Assembly (NCBI GenBank): GCA_026388315.1 | Contig: JAPLKA010000054.1 | Location: forward strand, 1-64,000 | From: Pseudomonadota bacterium | GTDB taxonomy: Bacteria > Desulfobacterota > Syntrophorhabdia > Syntrophorhabdales > Syntrophorhabdaceae | Direction of reading: 5' to 3' | DNA: 64,000 nucleotides | Translations under genes and position numbers: made by a program | In this document: positions 60,048 to 64,000 of the stretch, piece after piece | How positions within the stretch are numbered: the first letter of the stretch is position 1 | Layout of the letters: every line of letters begins with the position of its first letter | Notes under the pieces: model-generated | What the model saw: the letters and a program-made list of their open reading frames with translations, nothing else | Told to the model about the DNA's origin: nothing | Database searches by the model: none

Positions 60048-60989
60048 ATGGCGACAAAGAAGACTACAAGTGTAAACCCGGAATTTCTCTATGTTCCTAT
60101 TGGAAATATAGTGGTGCTGGAACAGGTCAGATCGAATGTCAATACTGAATCAGATTCATTCAAAGCTCTTGTGCAATCCATTAAAGACAAGGGCATCTTG
60201 GAGCCTCTCCTTGTAACAAAAGGAGACGGCGACTTGTACAACCTCATCTGCGGGGAGAGGCGTCTGGAAGCAGCCCGGCAGCTCGAACTTGAATTAGTAC
60301 CGGTACGGATCATAGAAGCAGGTAAGGAATCAGGTGAGACCATAGCCCTCCAACTGACAGAGAACCTCCAGCGAGAAGACTTAAACCCTATGGATCAGGC
60401 AAAGGGGGTATTGACATATATTCAAGTAAAACACCCTGATAAAGGGTATGGTCTGGATGGGGTGATGGCCGAGTTAGTGAATGTCCAACGGAGACCAGAT
60501 GACCTATCGGAAGAAATTGCATGCACTGTGCATGCAATTTCTCAAATCTCTGCAAAGTCTTATTCCACGCTGTTCCGCACGATTTCACTTTTAAAACTTC
60601 CTCCTGAAATTCAAGCCGAAATCCGGTCAGGAAATTTACCTGTCTCTCAGGGATATCTCTTCGCTGCCAACCTCGAATGTCCCGACCGCATGCAGATATT
60701 TACCAACATTATGAAGACACCCGTTACTAATGCCACATTGAATAATCTGCTCACCGCATACAAGAAGGTCAAGCCAGTCCCAGGTGTTACAAAGCTCATA
60801 CCTATGAAGAAGCAGATTGCAAGCTTACGATCCGTAGAGTCACGCATTGAGATGGGTATTGCAAAATACACAAAGCCTGACCTTGTAACGCTTCTTGATG
60901 AGTTGCGTGTTTTCTGCGCTTTAGTGGAACTGCGGATACCGATCGCCCCGGAACCTCCGCCGGAGAAGAAAAAGCCCCCACAGTTGTGA
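60048..60989 (+). CDS. ParB/RepB/Spo0J-like nuclease-domain protein, orphan
   Basis: 313 aa. N-terminal ParB domain (about 15-105): LVQSIKDKGILEPLLVTKGD, the GERRLEAARQL box and ALQLTENLQREDLNPMDQA. A helix-turn-helix-rich KorB/ParB middle part (about 106-215) contains SLLKLPPEIQAEIRSGNLPV and QGYLFAANLECPDRM, and the C-terminus is proline/lysine-rich (PEPPPEKKKPPQL). No parA neighbour. A perfect palindrome lies in the coding sequence at 60512-60542. Possibly a regulator or a segregation protein of a mobile element; a broken relative lies at 20138-20275. RBS GGGGAGG. Confidence 0.85.
   Translation: MATKKTTSVNPEFLYVPIGNIVVLEQVRSNVNTESDSFKALVQSIKDKGILEPLLVTKGDGDLYNLICGERRLEAARQLELELVPVRIIEAGKESGETIALQLTENLQREDLNPMDQAKGVLTYIQVKHPDKGYGLDGVMAELVNVQRRPDDLSEEIACTVHAISQISAKSYSTLFRTISLLKLPPEIQAEIRSGNLPVSQGYLFAANLECPDRMQIFTNIMKTPVTNATLNNLLTAYKKVKPVPGVTKLIPMKKQIASLRSVESRIEMGIAKYTKPDLVTLLDELRVFCALVELRIPIAPEPPPEKKKPPQL
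60512..60542. repeat. Perfect 15-base-arm palindrome inside the ParB-like gene
   Basis: Left arm AGAAATTGCATGCAC, centre T, right arm GTGCATGCAATTTCT. It spans codons for EEIACTVHAIS. The equivalent site in the ParB-like fragment at 20235-20263 is also a perfect palindrome. Confidence 0.92.
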
Positions 60990-61010
60990 AAAAGGCAGTG
61001 AATAGTTGAT

Positions 61011-61068
61011 AGTAGATAGTGAATAGCGTTTCACGCCCCTTCGGGGCGATTTGTTACTGAGTAACTTT
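61011..61068 (+). repeat. Left inverted repeat flanking the IS110 element
   Basis: AGTAGATAGTGAATAGCGTT, then TCACGCCCCTTCGGGGCG and TTACTGAGTAACTT. An inverted, slightly different copy is at 62736-62802. Each copy contains its own GCCCC-TTC-GGGGC hairpin, REP-like. Confidence 0.75.
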
Positions 61069-61196
61069 TAATGAAACAGGGTTAAGGTACTCAGAAGTTA
61101 AAAAGGTAAAAAATATGAAATGTTGTGAATGGTAAATAGGTTTTTGACTATCAACTTCTGAGTAACTTAAACCTCATATGCTTAAATTTATTGGTT

Positions 61197-62525
61197 TCAT
61201 AAAACAGCAGTTGCCTTTATGGTAACCAGTTCAAACCCCAGTTCCTGAGCTCTCCGTTTCAGGTTTTGTATAACTCTTGACCGATGGCGTTCTTCATAAT
61301 ATTCCTGACCGGCATCAACATAAGCAGTTCCATGTGTGAGCATGGCATAGACCAGGCGAGCCAGTTTATGGGCTGTAGCGGTTATTGCCTTGGGAGCACC
61401 GAGACGTGCCCGTTGTCTTCTTAGATATGCACCAAGCGCACTCTTTGAATTGAACAGGGTAAACGCAGCCATGCGCAACGCTGCAGCAGCTTTGTTGGCA
61501 ACCTGTTTCGTGGCGCTGCTTAACACCTTACCGCCGCTGACCTTCGTGCCGGGAGATAGGCCAAGCCATGAGGCAAAATGTTTGGCCGATTTGAAGCGGC
61601 TCATGTCCGTACCGATCTCGGAGAGGATCTTCAGTGCGGTTGTGGTATCGATGCCGTCAATGCTCGTTAAGTCAACCCCGGACATGCGTACGAGTGCATC
61701 TTCCACGCTTGTGGGAGGCATGTTATTCGGGGAATCATCGAAGCTTTCCAGCTGCTTAAGTATCTGACGGTCACAGTCAGCGATCTTTGTCTGATAAACC
61801 TCATAGAGTTCAACTGCCTGTTGGAGACTGAAGAGGTGTTCGGGGCGATAGTTGCCTTTCAGGGAACGGGCTATCATTGCACTGCTGTTTTTGCACCGGG
61901 GATCGCGCATGGCTGCCAGGGCGTCGGGATTCCTTTCACCGTCGAGAATTGCCTTGATGATCCGCATACCCGTTGTCCCTGTGATGTCCGTCACCACATT
62001 ATGGAGCTGGAGGTTCATTTGGGCCAATGCCTTTTGCATTCTTTGTATATGCGATGCGGAACTGCGCACCAGGGTGCTTCTCTGTCGAACATAGGCACGA
62101 AGGGTACATACCTGGTCAACGGGACGGAAGGCGCCGTGAAGGAGTCCATAGGTATGCAACTGCTGGAGCCATTGGCAGTCCAGTACATCGCTTTTTCTGC
62201 CGGGGACATTTTTGACATGACGGGCATTGACAAGCTTGACCTCGAGCCCGTGGCTTTCAAGAACCTCGAATACCGGTATCCAATAAACGCCGGTAGATTC
62301 CATGGCAACAGTGGTGACGCCGCATGAGATCAACCATTCCGCCAGGCGTTCAAGGTCGGCGGTGAACGTTGAAAACTCACGGACTGGCTGTTCATCTGTT
62401 CCTTCAGGTACTGCCACGAAGTGACTTTTAGAACCGATGTCGATTCCTGCCGCATACCGGTTGATATGTTCAAGATGCTTCGGGAGCTTCATTTCCTTCT
62501 TCCTTAAAGACTTTTTCTGTTTCAT
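61197..62525 (-). CDS. IS110-family transposase (bridge-RNA-guided recombinase family)
   Basis: 442 aa from ATG 62525 (GGAGG upstream). N-terminal RuvC-like DEDD domain: AAGIDIGSKSHFVAVPEG (first Asp), AMESTGVYWIPVFEVLE (Glu), GRKSDVLDCQWLQQLHTYGL (the DxxD pair). C-terminal transposase_20 domain with a helix-hairpin-helix SIDGIDTTTALKILSEIGTD and the serine recombinase-like KHFASWLGLSPGTKVSGGK. Intact, so potentially active. Confidence 0.93.
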   Translation of the reverse strand: MKQKKSLRKKEMKLPKHLEHINRYAAGIDIGSKSHFVAVPEGTDEQPVREFSTFTADLERLAEWLISCGVTTVAMESTGVYWIPVFEVLESHGLEVKLVNARHVKNVPGRKSDVLDCQWLQQLHTYGLLHGAFRPVDQVCTLRAYVRQRSTLVRSSASHIQRMQKALAQMNLQLHNVVTDITGTTGMRIIKAILDGERNPDALAAMRDPRCKNSSAMIARSLKGNYRPEHLFSLQQAVELYEVYQTKIADCDRQILKQLESFDDSPNNMPPTSVEDALVRMSGVDLTSIDGIDTTTALKILSEIGTDMSRFKSAKHFASWLGLSPGTKVSGGKVLSSATKQVANKAAAALRMAAFTLFNSKSALGAYLRRQRARLGAPKAITATAHKLARLVYAMLTHGTAYVDAGQEYYEERHRSRVIQNLKRRAQELGFELVTIKATAVL

Positions 62526-62735
62526 CAATCCGACCTCCGCAATACGTAATCGGCATTGCCGGAAAGAGGAGTTGTCGGATACAGCTCTCTTCTGAACGGG
62601 ATAGCATATGCTTCACCAATGTCAAATTCGCCAACTCCCGGACCACGCTATTCAGCGGACATAAAGTACCAGTGGCGATACGGCCTCATCATCCCGGATG
62701 CCTTATTGACAATACCCTGTTTTCATTCTCCAAAT
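62526..62735 (-). ncRNA. Candidate bridge RNA region of the IS110 element
   Basis: About 210 noncoding bases upstream of the transposase, where IS110-group elements encode the RNA that pairs with donor and target DNA. It has several short self-complementary segments (for example CCGACCTCCG to CGGAAAGAGG, and GGGATAGCATATGC). I could not fold it or define loops, so only position and family knowledge support this. Confidence 0.35.
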
Positions 62736-62802
62736 CAAGTTACTCCTTCACAAAGCGCCCCCGAAGGGGGCGTGAAACGCTATTCACTAACGACTATCTA
62801 CT
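62736..62802 (-). repeat. Right inverted repeat flanking the IS110 element
   Basis: Read on the minus strand: GTGAATAGCGTTTCACGCCC, then CCTTCGGGGGCGC and GAAGGAGTAACTTG, the inverted counterpart of 61011-61068 with one extra C/G pair in the hairpin stem. Confidence 0.75.
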
Positions 62803-62845
62803 GCAGTTAAGAGCGTAGAGCGGGTAGCCGCAGGCTTCAGCGTTG

Positions 62846-62896
62846 TCACTGCGAGGCGAACATTTATTTCTGTCACTGCGAGGCGAAGCCATGGCA
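62846..62896. repeat. REP-like GTCACTGCGAGGCGAA repeats
   Basis: TGTCACTGCGAGGCGAA occurs twice 27 bases apart, and the second copy continues into GCCATGGCAGTCTCG. This is a version of the very common GTCATTGCGAGG...GAAG extragenic repeat of many bacteria. The rest of 62803-63288 shows no convincing gene. Confidence 0.6.
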
Positions 62897-63288
62897 GTCT
62901 CGTTAAAGGATTTGAAATGCTGAAAAAAAATTAATTGAAGGGGCTTTGAGGGTGCGTAATTCGGAATGTCCCGGTCAACCCTGATTATCCATACAAAATC
63001 ATTTGCATTATTTATTTCATGGGGTTAGAATTCCTGCATACAGCAAAGGGGAGGCATGGAGAGCTGCTCATTCCGGTATTATTCGAAGGGCTTGACGAAA
63101 GGACTTGCAAGTTGCCCAGTGCGGGAAACAACGTCCCAGCCATGTGTCTTAGGCGATTCACCGGCGATTGCTTTACAAAGATGGAAAAACGTATGATTGT
63201 GAGATCCCATAAGTTTTTTTCGATAATATTTGCATTATTTGTATGAGATACTTCCGGGACAACCGTTCCTTTTTACAGGAAACCAACC

Positions 63289-64000
63289 ATGCTTGACGCT
63301 GATTCGGTCAAAGAAGCACTCGAAGCCTTATGCCTGAAGTTCGAAAAGGATAAGGCCCACTACCTTTCCAAGGGCTATCCCGAATCACAGGTGAGAATTG
63401 ATTTCCTCGACCCTCTCTTTAACATCCTTGGATGGGACATAGCAAACACGGCTCAGAAGCCACCCCACGAAAGAGATGTAATCGTTGAAGCCTCTTCCGA
63501 AGCTACAGGCCGGCCCGATTATAATTTCAGGATAAAGGGCATTACGAAATTCTTTGTGGAGGCGAAATCGCCCCTGACAAATCTCAACGACGCCAGGCAC
63601 ATATTACAGGCTAAAAGCTATGCCTGGTCTACTAAAGGCGTCTTTTTCGTGATCCTCACCAATTATGCAGAGTTCAAGCTCTTCGATGCCTCCCTGAAGC
63701 CCAACCCCCGTTTCCCCAAGGAAGGGCTGATCTACGACCTGGAGTATACGGACTACCTGAGCAACATCGGAAAGCTTTTGGAACTCTCAAAAGAAAGGGT
63801 TGATGAGGGCTCCTTGGAAGCTCTCATACCAAAAGACCTGAAAAGCAAACGGCTCAGGATTCCACCGGATAAATCCTTCCTCGAAGACCTGACCGTCTGG
63901 AGGACGGAGCTTGCCAAAGATATTCATAAGCGCAATCCCGGATTCGATGTGAAGCTGCTCAATGACGTGGTTCAAAAGCTCCTGGACCGCATCATCTTTA
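63289..64000 (+). CDS. Type IIG-like restriction-modification enzyme, N-terminal part (cut by window edge)
   Basis: The first 237 residues of a longer protein. MLDADSVKEALEALCLKFEK and YLSKGYPESQVRIDFLDPLF lead into a PD-(D/E)XK nuclease core: D in GRPDYNFRIKG and E-x-K in FFVEAKSPL (about 75-100), with a Q in ARHILQAKSYAW. This N-terminal architecture is typical of large single-chain type IIG enzymes that carry an N6-adenine methyltransferase next; the methyltransferase would lie beyond the edge. A stand-alone type I R-like nuclease is the alternative. ATG at 63289 follows ACAGGAAACC. Confidence 0.8.
   Translation, partial: MLDADSVKEALEALCLKFEKDKAHYLSKGYPESQVRIDFLDPLFNILGWDIANTAQKPPHERDVIVEASSEATGRPDYNFRIKGITKFFVEAKSPLTNLNDARHILQAKSYAWSTKGVFFVILTNYAEFKLFDASLKPNPRFPKEGLIYDLEYTDYLSNIGKLLELSKERVDEGSLEALIPKDLKSKRLRIPPDKSFLEDLTVWRTELAKDIHKRNPGFDVKLLNDVVQKLLDRIIF

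Larger units (their letters stand above)
61011..62802 (-). mobile_element. IS110-family insertion with flanking inverted repeats
   Basis: One transposase gene (61197-62525) with about 130 noncoding bases on its 3' side and about 210 on its 5' side, between inverted REP-like copies. IS110 elements have no terminal inverted repeats of their own and make no target duplication, so the outer repeats may be the target, and the true ends lie somewhere inside them. Internal AACTTCTGAGT/ACTCAGAAGTT arms at 61088-61160 can fold at the 3' side. Confidence 0.7.

Noticed and set aside
60048-60989. Possible chromosomal ParABS segregation locus
   Set aside because: No parA, no consensus parS (TGTTTCACGTGAAACA), and the protein belongs to a divergent ParB-like group; the palindrome found is different in sequence and length.
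61821-62327. 168-codon plus-strand frame inside the IS110 transposase
   Set aside because: Antisense shadow; the transposase frame contains all DEDD motifs.
63019-63246. 75-codon plus-strand frame before the restriction gene
   Set aside because: Mixed composition, no clear RBS, no recognisable family; not supported as a gene.

Overview
The window looks like a chromosomal segment of a strictly anaerobic, Gram-negative bacterium of the former Deltaproteobacteria, possibly a Syntrophorhabdus- or Syntrophus-like syntroph. This is an inference from gene content: a CoA-ester degradation cluster (acyl-CoA dehydrogenase, crotonase, 3-hydroxyacyl-CoA dehydrogenase, thiolase, glutaconate CoA-transferase-like pair, 2-hydroxyacyl-CoA dehydratase-type activase, small biotin carrier), a homologue of the radical enzyme 4-hydroxybutyryl-CoA dehydratase, an anaerobe-type citrate synthase of the homocitrate/isopropylmalate synthase fold, and TRAP-TAXI uptake. 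No rRNA or marker set was available to confirm it.

Layout. 1-5.2 kb: a truncated Cache-PAS-GGDEF diguanylate cyclase, a DUF4143 ATPase and a UDP-sugar pyrophosphorylase. 5.2-9.05 kb: a GC-richer, apparently acquired patch (DUF1214 remnant, HAD phosphatase, DUF4239 membrane protein, OmpA-like lipoprotein) that abuts a broken anti-sigma-factor gene. 9.2-12.9 kb: two related TPR proteins, then an Hpt protein with a truncated response regulator. 13-19.2 kb: galT-like gene, succinyl-CoA-synthetase-like sucCD, a divergent GntR regulator and the dehydratase homologue. 19.2-26.4 kb: an accessory zone with three toxin-antitoxin modules, a second DUF4143 ATPase, a dynamin-like GTPase, gene scraps and two families of short dispersed repeats.

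26.5-38.8 kb is core genome: aspS; a four-gene oxidative half-TCA operon (citrate synthase-like, two-subunit aconitase-like, isocitrate dehydrogenase) that would make 2-oxoglutarate; prfB with its programmed frameshift; a coiled-coil gene and zapA; 6S RNA; rny-ymdB; tyrS; and tRNA-Asn. 38.96-39.86 kb is decayed DNA holding a TolC remnant, a transposase remnant and one isolated type I-C-like CRISPR repeat. 39.86-52.2 kb is the CoA-ester/TRAP region. 52.3-55.2 kb: nuclease, ExeA-like ATPase, cyclophilin and tRNA-Lys. 55.4-57.1 kb: the F0 part of ATP synthase (atpZ, atpI, atpB, atpE) with no F1 genes beside it. 57.1-64 kb: YjbQ, an MFP/ABC exporter pair without a permease, a hairpin-rich intergenic region, an orphan ParB-like gene, an IS110 element between inverted repeats, and the start of a type IIG-like restriction-modification gene cut by the window edge.

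The most unusual signals are: (1) a perfect hairpin-forming palindrome at the equivalent position of two diverged ParB-like coding sequences 40 kb apart, with three compensated base-pair changes; (2) a 4-hydroxybutyryl-CoA dehydratase homologue that keeps its Fe-S ligands but has lost three proposed catalytic residues; (3) a citrate-synthase-like enzyme with an apparent Cache/PDC sensor domain at its C-terminus; (4) an F0 c subunit with a sodium-type ligand set; and (5) a 6S RNA whose closing stem lies inside the zapA coding sequence.
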